A stretch of 64,000 nucleotides of DNA from Rosa chinensis. Taxonomy: Eukaryota > Streptophyta > Magnoliopsida > Rosales > Rosaceae. Made by a program: the position numbers and the translations under genes. Below, one piece after another: positions 45,095 through 56,640 of the stretch. Under the pieces are notes generated by a model, which worked only from the letters and a program-made list of their open reading frames with translations, had not been told where the DNA came from and ran no database searches. The DNA lies in assembly GCF_002994745.2 (NCBI RefSeq), contig NC_037093.1, positions 20,595,555-20,659,554 of the forward strand. Reading direction: 5' to 3'. Numbering within the stretch: the first letter of the stretch is position 1; each line of letters begins with the position of its first letter.

Positions 45095-47531
45095 ACACAT
45101 AGAAATGCATGTAATCAATGGGAAGCATACAAAGACTAGAAACGTCTAGGTGTTAGAGCTAAAATAGAACAAACTAGAAGATGTACTACATCAATCGATT
45201 GTTCTTGGACAATAAAACTCTGCTCTGAAACTTTTCTAGAAATACTACCAAATTCATAAGGTAAATCCTCATCATCCTCAAGATAATTACCAACAACGGA
45301 ACCATTGTCATGACCTTGAAAATTGTAGACCCAACAATCAGCATTTGATATTCGGGCATGCATAAAATCAGCAGACCAATCAAACCTAAATTCGACCCAG
45401 CAAAAGGGACACTGCTCGCTAATGCACACAATTGTGGTACTCACTGTGTGACTATACTGAGACTTTTTATAGAATCTAGGAAGGCTTAATCCACTTGAAA
45501 ATAAATGCGGAACACTGAGAGGGATAATCCAATATAACATAGAGTCAGGCAAAGGGTCACCCGGGTCCCAAATCTAGACCCATGGGAAAGTTTGGCCCAA
45601 CATATTGGTGTAAGCCCAACACCAGCCCACTTGGAAAACCTAGATTACTCTGGGCACCCAACGCTCTGCCATCTCCAATCTCGACAATGGTTGCAACAAA
45701 ATCAGCCACCAAATTAAAGCCTAGCTGTCACCATGTAAGGAAGTAGAAGCCAGTCTTGCTCGATATCTATGTCGCTGCTCGAACCATATCCAAGTGAATC
45801 CCAGCAGAAGCAATCCCCATCGTGCCTACACCCAATCTCTCTTCCACCAATCGCTGACTAGAATCGGCATGGCACCAATCAAAGTACCAGCTGGAGCCCA
45901 CGACCTCAGACAACCCCAGACCTGAAGCAATAGCCCAAAGAAAACCCAGCCTATCAGATCACTGACCGCTGTTGGAAGAAAGTTCTATTGAAAGATGAGC
46001 GGCATATAGCCTTGGCGGGGAAAGCTCGTGTGCTTGAGCAGACGCTGGAGAGGAGGCACATGAAGCCTCCAGAGAAGCCACCTATCAGCGACGGCACTAG
46101 GGTTTAGAACAAAAGAAAAGCTCTCACTCACTTCCATCCAATTTTGTTAGACTTATGTCACTAGACAAAATGATACTGGTTAAATAGTATCTTTTTTTAT
46201 TGTCAATTAATTAGTATTTTATTACATCTTTTTCACTTTCTATACTTTATTTATATTAGTTCCTTTTGAATTTATTATGGTTTTGGACCCGAGTAGTAAA
46301 CAACTAGCAAATTGACCCGGGTATGATGTGTTTCCAAGTTTATTTTTTTCCAAGTTTATTTATTATGATGTGTTTTGTTGTTAATCATAGATTAGCAACA
46401 AATGAGATACAACAAACAATAAATTTTTTTCATGATTTGTAGAAATTTACAAATACAAAACATAATTATTCTCCCATAAAAAAAAATAAAAAATAAAAAA
46501 CCTGAAAGGATATGGGCATATGGCAGAATCGTAAAAAAGAAAAAAAAAAAAAAAAAAAAAAGAAGCCAGGGGTAAAACCGTATTTTCAGTGAACAATGCT
46601 ATGAACAGTGTTGCTCTAGCGACTTTAGTATATGCATAATTTTCAAAAACAAAACTGACCGATTGATGGCTTTAATCTATGTAAACAAAGCAAATGGTTC
46701 CAATTTGACATATTGATTGAAGATGTAGAATTGTCAAAAGTCGTTGGATTTCGAAACTATACGATAATTCAATATTGGGAAGTGCTACATATAGGCACAT
46801 ACCATGTCTCAGAATTCTTAGACTCATGTCAATGCGCGACATGTGGACACCTTATTTCTTTAAGTTAATTCTTAAAAGTACTTAAATGTATGTTTTTTTT
46901 TTTTTTTTGAGAATTACTTAAATGTATTTTTAGTCCATATACTGGAAAACAAACAACACCCCTAAAACATCGAAATCCAGATCAATTGAAAGCCAACCAC
47001 AACAAAAACACCAGATCAATTGAAAACCAACCACAACAAAAACACCCAGTAAAAACCAAAAAACATAGATATCAATAAAACACCACTTTCGATGAGATAC
47101 CTCTTCTCCACTTTTTTCAATCCCAACAATGCAATATCTCCTATCGTCTTCGTCTGTCCAATCTTTTCCATTTAAAAACATCACTCTCAAAATAAGAACA
47201 CCATCGCATAAGAACATCATCAAAGCATGGGCAACTGTAATTGACGAAAGTACCAAGGGCAAAACCGTCAGTTCATTTCGGGCCAAGATGGACAGCGCCA
47301 CACCCTTTAGATGTATGTATAACTAGAAGAGAATCATCCCTGCAATCATCATCACACTAATAAAAAAGAAACAAGTTGCTATTATCCATTTCCAATTTTT
47401 TGATAAGAACAAACTAAAGAATAACAAGGAAATTAGGTGGAAGCTGATATTCCCAAACTCTATCACCACTAATCTTAAGACCAAAGTTTGCTTCGTGAAA
47501 TACCTGAATGAATCTGATTGATGTAAGGGCA
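45095..47531. other. Intergenic with two unrecognised frames
   Basis: A minus-strand frame at 45552-45136 contains CISEQCPFCWVEFRFDWSAD and GSVVGNYLEDDEDLPYEFGS. Sequence upstream of it (45560-46100) is interrupted coding-like DNA of similar composition, so this may be a pseudogene; I do not recognise it. A second minus frame (47301-46930) is also unassigned. Homopolymers occur at 46535 (A) and 46900 (T). A 34-bp phrase AGATCAATTGAAA(G/A)CCAACC is duplicated at 46980-47040. Confidence 0.35.
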
Positions 47532-47559
47532 CGTCACTACAAGAAATCTGGGCTTTTAC

Positions 47560-47720
47560 CGCCTGCAATTTATGGCGTGCTCTGAATGCGTGTAGTAAAA
47601 GACTCTCCTTATTAGTCATTTACGGCGTGCTTTGAATGAGCGCCGTAAAAGACTTTTCCTTATTGGTCTTTCATGGCGTGCTTCTATTGCGTGTCGTAAA
47701 TGTTACTATACATTTACGGC
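47560..47720. repeat. CACTA-2 subterminal repeats, left
   Basis: Alternating TTTACGGCGTGC and its inverse (GCGCCGTAAAAG), four to five copies; partner array at 51060-51300. Confidence 0.75.
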
Positions 47721-48212
47721 GTTCTATTATAATGTTCTGTAAATAAGGTGGGGAAGCATTATAAATGCGCCTAAATTTTCAGATCCCGCTCACATTTTTT
47801 TCGCTAAATTCTAATCTCTCACCCAATCTCTTACTTAAATAAAGCCAAACAAATGCCGGACTCTATCAGTTATCCTTTCCACTCTCATATCTCTCCCCCT
47901 TTTTCTCTTAATCCTTGCTCAAACTAATCCAATCATCCAGTTGTCTGGGTGAATACCTCTCTCTCTCTCCCAAACATCAGATCTAAGGTGAATCGACAAG
48001 AAAATCTGATTTTGCTTTTGGCTCCTTGGTAAGGTAGCACAAGAAGGGTGAGTCCATCACCATGGTCCCCTACTTGGATTCGGCAGGAGTAGATAGCCTT
48101 GCCGCGATGGTCATGCACGGTGACCCCTTATTCTCCGACATTCAGTTCCTCAATTTCTAGGGTTTCTCTAATTTTCCAATATTTCCCTTATCGACTCTGC
48201 ATTTGTTGTGTT

Positions 48213-49393
48213 CATGGCGTTGAGATCGGGCGGCTGGAAGCTCTCGTTCGCGATTTTGAGCAGAAAAAGCTCCCCTAAAGAAAAAGAAGCCGGACTCTTC
48301 CACCAATCCAACTCAGATCCAATCCAATAGAGCCATGACACCGCCGACTATCCCAAGCCCGCCGTCTGGTGCGTGAGGCCAATGTCAAGGAGGAGAGTGG
48401 CGTGGAGCGGCAGCGGCTCCGATGGCCAAGCTGAACGACAATTTGGTTATGAAATTGCAGAGCGCGGAGTCATTAGATTGGCAGCGCGTCATGCCTGAAG
48501 ATCCGAATTGTGAGTCTTCTTACTCATACAATGTGTGTATCTTCAATTTTTGTTCCATAATAGTTCGTCAAATATATATTTTTTGTTTTGTTTGGGTTTA
48601 GATATGTTTTCAGTGGATAAGTCTCCATTGAAGTACTCATGGAAGAGATGTCTAATGGGAATTCATTATGGGGCCTTGACAATGAGAAAGAAAGAGAGAG
48701 GGTTTATGATATCTTTATCATACCTTGGAGATGTGAATTGGTAATCTCAGCTATGACCCCATTAGGAAAAAAATGTGTGTATGAAACTTTGATTTCAGAG
48801 TGTGACCAATGACCAAAATTTTGTTGCAGCTGATAGATGTTGGCGTTTTCATGTGTTTTGATTCGGTTCTCCCGCTGTTGACTATCATGCCAACAAAAAT
48901 TTTGATTACCCTTTGGAGGCTTATGCATACAAGGTTAGTTTTTCTTGCTTCATTTAGTCTTTCGATCAAAATTGGGTGCTTTCGAGCCTGAACCACTGCT
49001 ATGAATTCAATTGTCACTGTGCTGTTGGGCCTGTTTCGTGGTTAAATGACAATAATTGTGAAATTTACAACAAAACCTAACCATACTTGTGGCAAGCAGT
49101 TAAGAGGCCATCTATAGCAGAGCTGTCTGATTTTGGGTGTTTTATAATAATGGCTTGTGGAGTTATTCTTCTGCAGCAAACAGGTTAGGAAGAACTTAAT
49201 ACGTGCTTTTTCCAAAATAATAGTCTTAAATATTCATGTAGTATCTAACTAAAGCCAGTTCTCCAGAATTATTAGAATGTACTAACTGGTCTTTTTATCG
49301 ATTCATTGGGTTGTTTCAGATATCAGCTTAATATATTACATGATTCGTGGTCAAGGAACAATCAAATTGTATGTGGTGTACAATGTGTTGGAG
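48213..49393 (+). pseudogene. Captured POD1/TAPT1-like gene fragment, five exons
   Basis: Exons are about 48213-48509 (MALRSGGWKLSFAILSRKSS at the start, LDWQRVMPEDPN at the end), 48602-48740 (YMFSVDKSPLKY, one-base frameshift near 48640, then MEEMSNGNSLW and IIPWRCEL), 48830-48933 (LIDVGVFMCFDSVLPLLTIM, PTKILITLWRL), about 49100-49183 (KRPSIAELSDFGCFIIMACG) and 49320-49393 (DISLIYYMIRGQGTIKLYVV). Junctions keep GT-AG introns. The order and sequence match the N-terminal half of POLLEN DEFECTIVE IN GUIDANCE 1 / TAPT1, an ER membrane protein. The frameshifts, a stop near 48330 and the missing 3' half make it nonfunctional. It lies wholly within CACTA-2. Confidence 0.8.
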
Positions 49394-51060
49394 GTAATTG
49401 AGATTTTGAACCTATGATCTAATTTGTGGTTTGTGTGCATTTGATTTGTATCATTTTATGCTATATTCTTTTGCAATTTGTTTATTTCTTGCTTGTTGTT
49501 GTGGAATTTGCAATTTTCTGTCTAGGAATTAGGGAAGTTTTTAATCCAAGACCTTAGGAACATTCTTAATTTTTTAACTCTAGCAATGTTCAACTAAAAA
49601 AAAAACCCTTGGATTACATTAATATTTGTAGTGAATAAGTCCGGAAATTTGAGGTTTTGATAGTACTAGTCTCTCAGTGTCTTAGTTATCAAAGAGCTTT
49701 ACCTTGGTCTCATAGGAAAAGCAACCGAGTGTACTGACTAGACCAGCAACTTGCTGTTTGATTCTTTGTACGTATTATACCACTGTCATTCCAGCTTATG
49801 TTCTGCAATCTTTGGCTTTATTTCTCAGCTTTTTCTGTGGTTGCGGTGTCACAATATGTTGTTCTTGTTGTTTAGATTGAAATAACCATTTTGGGTCGAA
49901 GAGAAATTACCATGTCCCAAGGATGATCGTTGGACTAAGCCTCTAAATGATAGTATCTTAGAAGACACAACACATCTGTTATATGGTATAATACATTGTG
50001 ATGGGATTGGGCATTTGTTATGCATCAATGGACTTAGAGGAGGTTCTAAGCTTCTTCACGGCAGAGAGATCATGGTTCTTTGGGATCAGATTTGCACAGA
50101 TCTTCAAACCAGGTAATGGAAACACTTTATTTCTTAATGGACATTGATTTATCCTTCTTTTCTGTTTTTTTTTTCTTGTTTGAGTATTCCTGTTTGCTAA
50201 TCTTAATTAAATTGTGATATGAATGATAAACCTCCCTCTATAAAGATTGCCAGCAATACAGACCATAAAAACATAGGCAAAGTTTCTTGATGCAAGTTAG
50301 AATCCGGTACCATGGGAATGGAAGCTGATGTTCCAGAAGCTATATGTATATGCTATCCTTGAATCAATATATTACTCCAAGTCAAATAGTTTTTCATGTC
50401 ATTTTTCTGTGTACCAGATGATAGTTAATAGGATAAAGTGATGTTATAGTATGTGTGAAGTTTTTGTCTAATAATCAGTTTAGTATAGGATCATTTGATC
50501 TGCTGATTCTGCTCTAATATGAACTCCTATTTGATATTAGGGAGATGCATATTAAGAAGAGTAAGTGGGAGTAGTGATTCACCAAATGCTTCAGTAGTTC
50601 CATGTACTTGGAGAAGGGTAAATCCAAACTTGTACTAAATTTCAGTTGCTATTTTTTTTGCATTTATTGGCAGTTAAAATCTATAAAAATTGAATATGAA
50701 CTTCAGTTTATTGAATGTGAACTTGTACTACATAAGATCTTTGAATCTGATATAGTTGAAATACTTGTTCACCATTTTTTCTTTACAGGATGATCTTCTT
50801 GCCAGCTTTACCTTCAACCCTTTGTTGAAAGCATGGATAAATGAATGACTTTAGTGGTGTGATACTAAGGCTTACAGATTTGATTTTGTACTCGTCTTAT
50901 CTAGTTAAGTGTAAGAGATATATGTAGTGGCATCTGTTAGGGATGAAAATTTTATGAAGTGTTTCTTTTACATTCAGCTTCTTATATATATGATATGAGG
51001 GTAATATGAATATGAAATTTGAGCAATTTAATTTTTTTGTTTGTTTGAAAGACCTCATTT
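49394..51060 (+). other. CACTA-2 interior downstream of the captured gene
   Basis: Mostly AT-rich. The stretch 49910-50112 reads as a possible exon (DDRWTKPLNDSILEDT..., ending at a CAGGTAATGG donor-like site), but I cannot name it. It may be a second captured fragment. Confidence 0.35.
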
Positions 51061-51300
51061 ACGGCTCGCAGAGTGGGCCTTAAATAGGAATTCAGTCACT
51101 CTTTTACGACGTGCAGGGGTATGCCTTAAATAGGAGGTCTTTTACGGCGTGCAATGTGGGCCGTAAATGATCTCAGTCACATTTGTGGAACCATTTTTAC
51201 GGTGCGTTAATTGTTCTTTTATGACTCATTTTTGCACGCCGTAAAAGATATGTGGTCTTTTACGGCGTGAACTTTTATAGCGTGGTGGGCCGTAAAAGAC
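51060..51300. repeat. CACTA-2 subterminal repeats, right
   Basis: Five or more copies of TTTACGGCGTGC / GGCCGTAAA, inverted relative to the left array. They are followed by the LTR element, which inserted 13-15 bp from the CACTA terminus. Confidence 0.75.
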
Positions 51301-51303
51301 CAC

Positions 51304-51809
51304 TGTTAATGTATGTGACTGAGGGGTCTAATTAACGATAAATAAAGAGAGAGAGGGAGAGAGAGACACCCACACACACACACACACAAGAAGTATAGTA
51401 GTTTGTCTCCCGTCTTAGCGGGAGACTACGTCCACTTGAAAGCTTAACTATGTGTGTTGAGCCTTGCGGCCCAAGAGGATTACATGAGATGTAATGGGAT
51501 GTTGAGTGAGTGGGAAGGAGTCTCCTTTTATAAGGGAGGGAGGCTCTTTCCTTTACATGTTTTCCAATGTGGGATAAGAAACCACTGTTCTAGCCTAGAA
51601 AGCCATATTGTGGAGGCATGTTGGCAAGGCCGGGAAGGTGGCTTCCTAGTGAGGTATTGGCTGCTTCCGACTACCTGGCGTAGCTTGGACATCGGGCTAC
51701 GGGATGCATGTCTCGGTTGGGCCTCACCATGGCTTGTGGACCCCCTAAGAAGGTGTTACTTATGCTTGGTGAGATAGCAAATTAGTCATGCTAGTGAGAA
51801 GTATCTACA
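51304..51809 (-). repeat. LTR (3' LTR of the minus-strand element)
   Basis: 506 bp, contains GA and CA microsatellites at 51347-51389. Confidence 0.9.
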
Positions 51810-52429
51810 AGTCCCCGAAGTCCCCAAGTAAGAGGAGCTTCTTGGTTGGGGAGTTATAAACATGATGTCATCAAGCATAAGTAACACTCGAGAGGCATCT
51901 AGCCCCTACAAGTCCCCGAACTCTGTAAGCAAGAAGGGACTCGTTAACCTGGAAAGACAAAAAACGCGCATATGTAGAATGCTTGTTGTTTTGGGAAACG
52001 TATGTGAGTTGCATTGATATGCATTGACATATGTGAATGTACGAGGTGCATGATACATATTGATGTATACATGAGAATGTCGTCGAGTATGATCATATAT
52101 GACGTATAGGCTTGAGAACGCATACGGTTGTTTGAGCATACCAAGAATGAGTATACGGATTGCATATGATGCGCGTGGTGCTTGCGAGAGAACGAATGTG
52201 GTCAAGTTGACGAGGTTACGCTCGGTGTAAGTTGCATGAGTGCCCTGAAGGCAAGCGTTTGTAATTCGTGAATGATGAATATGCGAACGCTTGTGTTTGT
52301 TTGATTTTTCGCTCGTATTAATGGAACGCGAAAAGAATTCAATTTGTTGCAAATGATGAATGGTAGAAGAATTCAATGTTCTATTAATGTGTATTATGTC
52401 GAGGGGATGTGAGTGTAAAACTTGGGAAT

Positions 52430-52915
52430 GCTGGAAGGTAAGAGCGTGAAAGTTCGGGGGTGCTGGGAAGGCATGAGCGGTAAGCTAGGGGGTGCCGTGA
52501 AGGCATGAGCGGGAAGCTCGGGGGTGCCGTGAAGGCATGAGCGGGAAGCTCGGGTTGCCGCGAAGGCGTGAGTGGAAAGCTTGGGGGTGCCGAGAAGGCG
52601 TGAGCGGGAAGCTCGGGGGTGCCGTGAAGGAGTGAGCGGGAAGCTCGGGGTTGCCTCGAAGGCGTGAGAGGAAGCTCGTGAGCGGGAAACTCGGGAGTGC
52701 GGAGTTCGGGGGTGTCTCGGAGGCATGAGCGTTAAAGCTCGTGAGCGCGGAGCTGGGGGTGCCGCTAAGGCATAAGCCTTAAAGCTTGTGAGGGCGGACC
52801 TCGGGAGTACCGCGGATGCATGAGCATTAAAGCTCATGAAAGCGGAGCTAGAGAGTGCCACGAAGGCGTGAGCGTGGAGCTCAAGGGTGCCACGGAGGCG
52901 GTGAGTATTAGGTAG
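52430..52915 (-). repeat. Minisatellite, about 40-bp unit
   Basis: At least eleven copies of GGGGGTGCCGTGAAGGCATG followed by AGCGGGAAGCTC. The open frame on the minus strand (52861-52394) is a Pro/Ser/Arg-rich translation of the repeat. Confidence 0.85.
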
Positions 52916-53559
52916 CTAACCTAATCTTTGATACACAAGTGTCGGGGGTTAACCACCAGATCAATGGCTGCCGCGGGCTGTGTTAACCTCTCCCTTTACT
53001 CTTTCCCCAAGGAGAAAAGCTTGACTGTAATGCCTCGTAGCGGTCATCGTTATTATGAGGCGTTGTCTTACCGCTTGGCGGTTGGTCGTAGACCATAGAC
53101 CAGTGGAGTCTAGACCCGTTTAGGTCTATTTCCCGTGGGGAGGGTTTGACAACATATGGTGGCCAAGAGGCAGACAAAGTATTTACACAATGTACATGTA
53201 AATCTTGCTAATTGTATGAACAACAAATAAGCATGACATAGTTTGTTTAAGCAAGTGTCACATGTTTATTTAATTGAGTTGCAATTAAATAGAAGCATGC
53301 ATATTTGTATTGCATGTACTTGTAGTAAAGTTGCTAATAACATTTTTGCATTGTTGTGAACATGCTTAAGGATCACAAAGACATGTAAATGCATATCAAG
53401 TGTGATATATTGTAGGCATGCTTAGAAGTAGTAAAAGCATGGCATTGGCATGGCACTAGCTCAAATTGAAAGAGCAAAGGAAGATATAGTCACTTATCTT
53501 ATGCCGATTTCTAGCGAGTAGGAGTTGGAATTGATGTAAGTGCCCAAATTATGTTGGAG

Positions 53560-55010
53560 TTGTCCTAGCCTCGCTAGCAGAGGAATATGTCGCCACCGGA
53601 CTCGCTAGCGGAAAATGTCGATGCCTGTCTCGCTAGCCTCGCTCGCGGAATATGTCACCTCCGGACACGATAGCGGAAGATGTTGCCGCGGGACTTGCTA
53701 GAGGAAGATGTCGCCACCGGACACGCTAGCCTCACTGGAGGAATATGCTGCAGCGGACTCGCTAGCGGAAGATGTCGCCACCAGACACGCTAGCCTCACA
53801 GGAGGAATATATCGTCGCGGACTCCCTAGAGGAAGATGTCGCCGCCAGACACGCTAGCCTCACTGAAGGAATATGCAGCCACGGACTTCCTAGCGGAAGA
53901 TGTCGCCGCCGGACACGCTAGCCTCACAGGAGGAATATGTCGCCGCGGACTCGCTAGAGGAAGATGTCGCCGCCGACACGCTAGCCTCACTGCAGGAATA
54001 TGCCGCTGCGGACTCGCTAGCGGAAGATGTCGCCGCGGGACACGCTAGCCTCACTGAAGGAATATGCCGCCGCGGACTCGCTAGCTGAAGATGTCGCCGA
54101 CGGACACACTAAGCTCACTGGAAAAATATGTCACCGCGGACTCGCTAGCGGAAGATGTCGCCGCCGAAAACGCTAGGCTCATTGGATGAATATGTCACCG
54201 CGGACTCGCTTGCAGAAGATGTCGCCGCGGGACACGCTAGGCTCACTGCAGGAATAGGTCACTGCGGACTCGCTAGCGGAAGATGTCCCCGCCGGACACG
54301 CTAGGCTCACTGCAGGAATAGGTCACTGCGGACTCGCTAGCGGAAGATGTCCCCGCCGGACACGCTAGGCTCACTGAAGGAATATATCACCGCGGACTCG
54401 CTAGCGGAAGATGTCCCCGCCGGACACGCTAGACTCACTAGAGGAATATGTCACCACGGACTCGCTAGAGGAAGATGTCGCCGCCGGACACGCTAGCCTC
54501 ACTGGAGGAATATGTCACCGCCGGACTCGCTAGTGGAAAATGTCGCCGTGGGACTCGCTAGGCTCACGGATGGAATATGCCGCCGCGGACTCTCTAGCGG
54601 AAGATGTCGCTGCCGGACACGCTAGGCTCACTAGAGGAATATGTTGCCGCGGACTCGCTAGCGGAAGATGTAGCCGCCGGACACCCTAGCCTCACTGGAG
54701 GAATATATGGTCGCCGGACTCGCTAGAGGAAAATTTCGTTGCTGGACTCGATAGCGGAAAATGTGGCTGCCGAACACGGTAGCCTCGCTGGAAGAATATG
54801 TCGTCGTCGGACTCGCTAGCGGAAAATGTGGCCTCAGACTCACTGGCGGAAGATGTAGCCGCCGGACATGGTAGCGGAAGATGTCGCCACCGGACACGCT
54901 AGCCTCACTGGATTAATATGTCGCCGCCAGATTTGCTAGCGAAAGATGTCGCCGTCGGACACAATAGCAGAAGATGTTGCCGCCGGACTCGCTAGCGGAC
55001 CAAAAGTTCA
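53560..55010 (-). repeat. GC-rich minisatellite, about 60-64 bp unit
   Basis: More than twenty copies of GACTCGCTAGCGGAAGATGT, CGCCGCCGGACACGCTAG and CCTCACTGGAGGAATATGTC. Some neighbouring units are identical (54240-54310 and 54300-54370), which points to recent unequal exchange or template switching. Not CRISPR: no unique spacers and plant context. Confidence 0.9.
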
Positions 55011-55035
55011 TGGTACGTGACGAAGCCTTTGTGTT

Positions 55036-55057
55036 GGCTTCCCACAGATGGCGCCAA
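55036..55057 (-). other. Primer-binding site of the minus-strand LTR element
   Basis: The minus strand reads TTGGCGCCATCTGTGGGAA directly after the LTR's terminal TTAACA. This is the Gypsy-type primer motif also suggested at 1505-1520. Confidence 0.7.
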
Positions 55058-56298
55058 TGTTAATGTATGTGACCGAGGGGTCTAATTAACGATAAGTAAA
55101 AGGGCTAAATACTGATTACTACCCTGTAGTTTGGGTCCAAAATCAATTCAGTCCCTGAACTTCTAATTTCATCAAAAACACCCCTGCACTTTCAATTTTG
55201 ATATAATAGGTCCAATTTGTTAGTTTTCCAATAATTGAAGTTATTTAACTTGTTAATGTGGCTCATATATGGTCTATGTTTTATGATGTGGTGTCGAGCT
55301 GGTCTGCACAGTCAATTTAGGAGTGAGTCCTACTATAAAATAAATAGTTTTTTAACAAATAATCCAACTATAACTTGAACTCATAACAAGATATTAACGA
55401 ATTCAGTCCCTGAACTTCTAATTTCATCAAAAACATGTAGTTTGGGTCCAAAATCAATTCAGTCCCTGAACTTCTAATTTCATCAAAAACACCCTTGCAC
55501 TTTCAATTTTGATATAATAGGTCCAATTTGTTAGTTTTCCAATAATTGAAGTTATTTAACTTGTTAACGTGGCTCATATGTGGTCTATGTTTTATGATGT
55601 GATGTCGAGGTGGTCTGCATAGTCAATTTAGGAGTGAGTCCTACTATAAAATAAATAGTTTTTTAACAAATAATCCAACTATAACTTGAACTCATAACAT
55701 GATATTAACGAATTGGACCTATTAGATAAAAATTGAAAGTGCAGGGGTGTTTTTGATGAAATTAGAAGTCCAGGGACTGAATTGATTTTGGACCTAAACC
55801 ACAAGGTAGTAACTAGTATTTAGCCCTAAATAAAAAGTGAGAGAGAGAGAGAGAGACACACACACACACACACAGAAGAAGTATAGTGGTTCGTCTCTCG
55901 CCTTAGCGGGAGACTACGTCAACTTGAAAGCTTAACTATGTGTGTTGAGCCTTGCGGCCCAAGAGGATTACATGAGATGTAATGGAATGTTGAGTAAGTG
56001 GGAATGAGTCTCCTTTTATAGGGGAGGGAGGCTCCTTCCTCTACATGTTTTCCAAAATGGGATAAGAAACCACTATTCTAGTCTAGAAAGCCATATTGTG
56101 GAGGCATATTGGCAAGGCCGGGAAGGTGGCTTCCTTGTGAGGTATTGACCGCTTCCGACTACCGTGGCGTAGCTTGGACATCGGGCTACGGGATGCATGT
56201 CTTGGTTGGGCCCCACCATGGCTTGTGGGCTCCCTAAGAAGGTGTTACTTATGCTTGGTGAGATAGCAAATTAGTCATGCTAGTGGGAGGTATCTACA
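55058..56298 (-). repeat. LTR (5' LTR of the minus-strand element) split by a MITE
   Basis: The segments 55058-55101 and 55836-56298 together match 51304-51809. The MITE lies between them. Confidence 0.9.
55102..55826. mobile_element. MULE-type MITE inside the LTR
   Basis: Starts GGGCTAAATACTGATTACTA and ends, inverted, GGGCTAAATACTAGTTACTA. The terminal inverted repeats are about 120 bp. Flanks TAAGTAAAA / TAAATAAAA form a 9-bp TSD with one mismatch. A roughly 300-bp internal segment is duplicated in tandem (about 55130-55400 and 55440-55710). No coding capacity. Confidence 0.85.
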
Positions 56299-56319
56299 AC
56301 CATTTTTGGTGTAGTGCAT

Positions 56320-56640
56320 TTACTTTCTTGGAATGGGAGAGAATGATTACGGGGTAAAACTATTCCTACATTTACTAACACATAAAGGAATCAGAATGAT
56401 TCCGGGTAAAAGCATTCTTGGGTTTACTAACACATGAAGGATTCAAAATGGGTGTAGGTCTCACCTCCTTATAAAGAATTGATTCATGAATACTCAGGAA
56501 TTTGAGGAATTTGATTACGAAGGGGGAAGATGGGTTTAGGAATGAACTCATTCGGAATTAATATCGATTCCTTTATTCTCCAATTCCAGTTGTCTCTGAT
56601 TCATGATTATTTTTCATTCCAAGTACGTAAACGTGGCATA
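56320..56640. mobile_element. Possible foldback element
   Basis: ATTTACTTTCTTGGAATGGG near 56318 and, inverted, GTTTACGTACTTGGAATG near 56613-56632 suggest a short MITE at whose end CACTA-2 landed. TSD not resolved. Confidence 0.4.

Larger units (their letters stand above)
51304..56298 (-). mobile_element. Non-coding LTR retrotransposon full of minisatellites
   Basis: LTRs at 51304-51809 (506 bp) and 55058-56298 (about 507 bp once a 725-bp MITE and its 9-bp TSD are removed). On the minus strand they start TGTAGATAC and end TTAACA. Flanks ACCAC / ACCAT fit a 5-bp TSD with one change. The primer site TTGGCGCCATCTGTGGGAA abuts the right LTR on the minus strand, so transcription runs right to left. 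A purine-rich GGGGACTTCGGGGACT precedes the left LTR. The 3.2-kb interior holds two GC-rich repeat arrays and no gag or pol motif, so it depends on proteins made elsewhere. Confidence 0.88.
47535..56316. mobile_element. Second CACTA element, Pack-type, with nested LTR element
   Basis: Ends are CACTACAAGAAATC and, inverted, CACTACACCAAAAATGG. Flanking triplets are CGT (47532-47534) and CAT (56317-56319), which fits a 3-bp TSD with one later G-to-A change. Subterminal copies of TTTACGGCGTGC in both orientations crowd 47560-47720 and 51060-51300. No transposase is seen. Without the 5-kb LTR element the unit is about 3.8 kb. It carries a POD1/TAPT1-like gene fragment. Confidence 0.82.

Noticed and set aside
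51454..51777. 107-residue frame
   Set aside because: Lies entirely in an LTR and has no family similarity; the other LTR copy breaks it.
52394..52861. 155-residue Pro/Ser/Arg-rich protein
   Set aside because: It is a direct translation of the 40-bp minisatellite.
53560..55010. Regular repeats resembling a CRISPR array
   Set aside because: Units of 60-64 bp are repeated throughout without unique spacers, inside a plant LTR element. It is a minisatellite.
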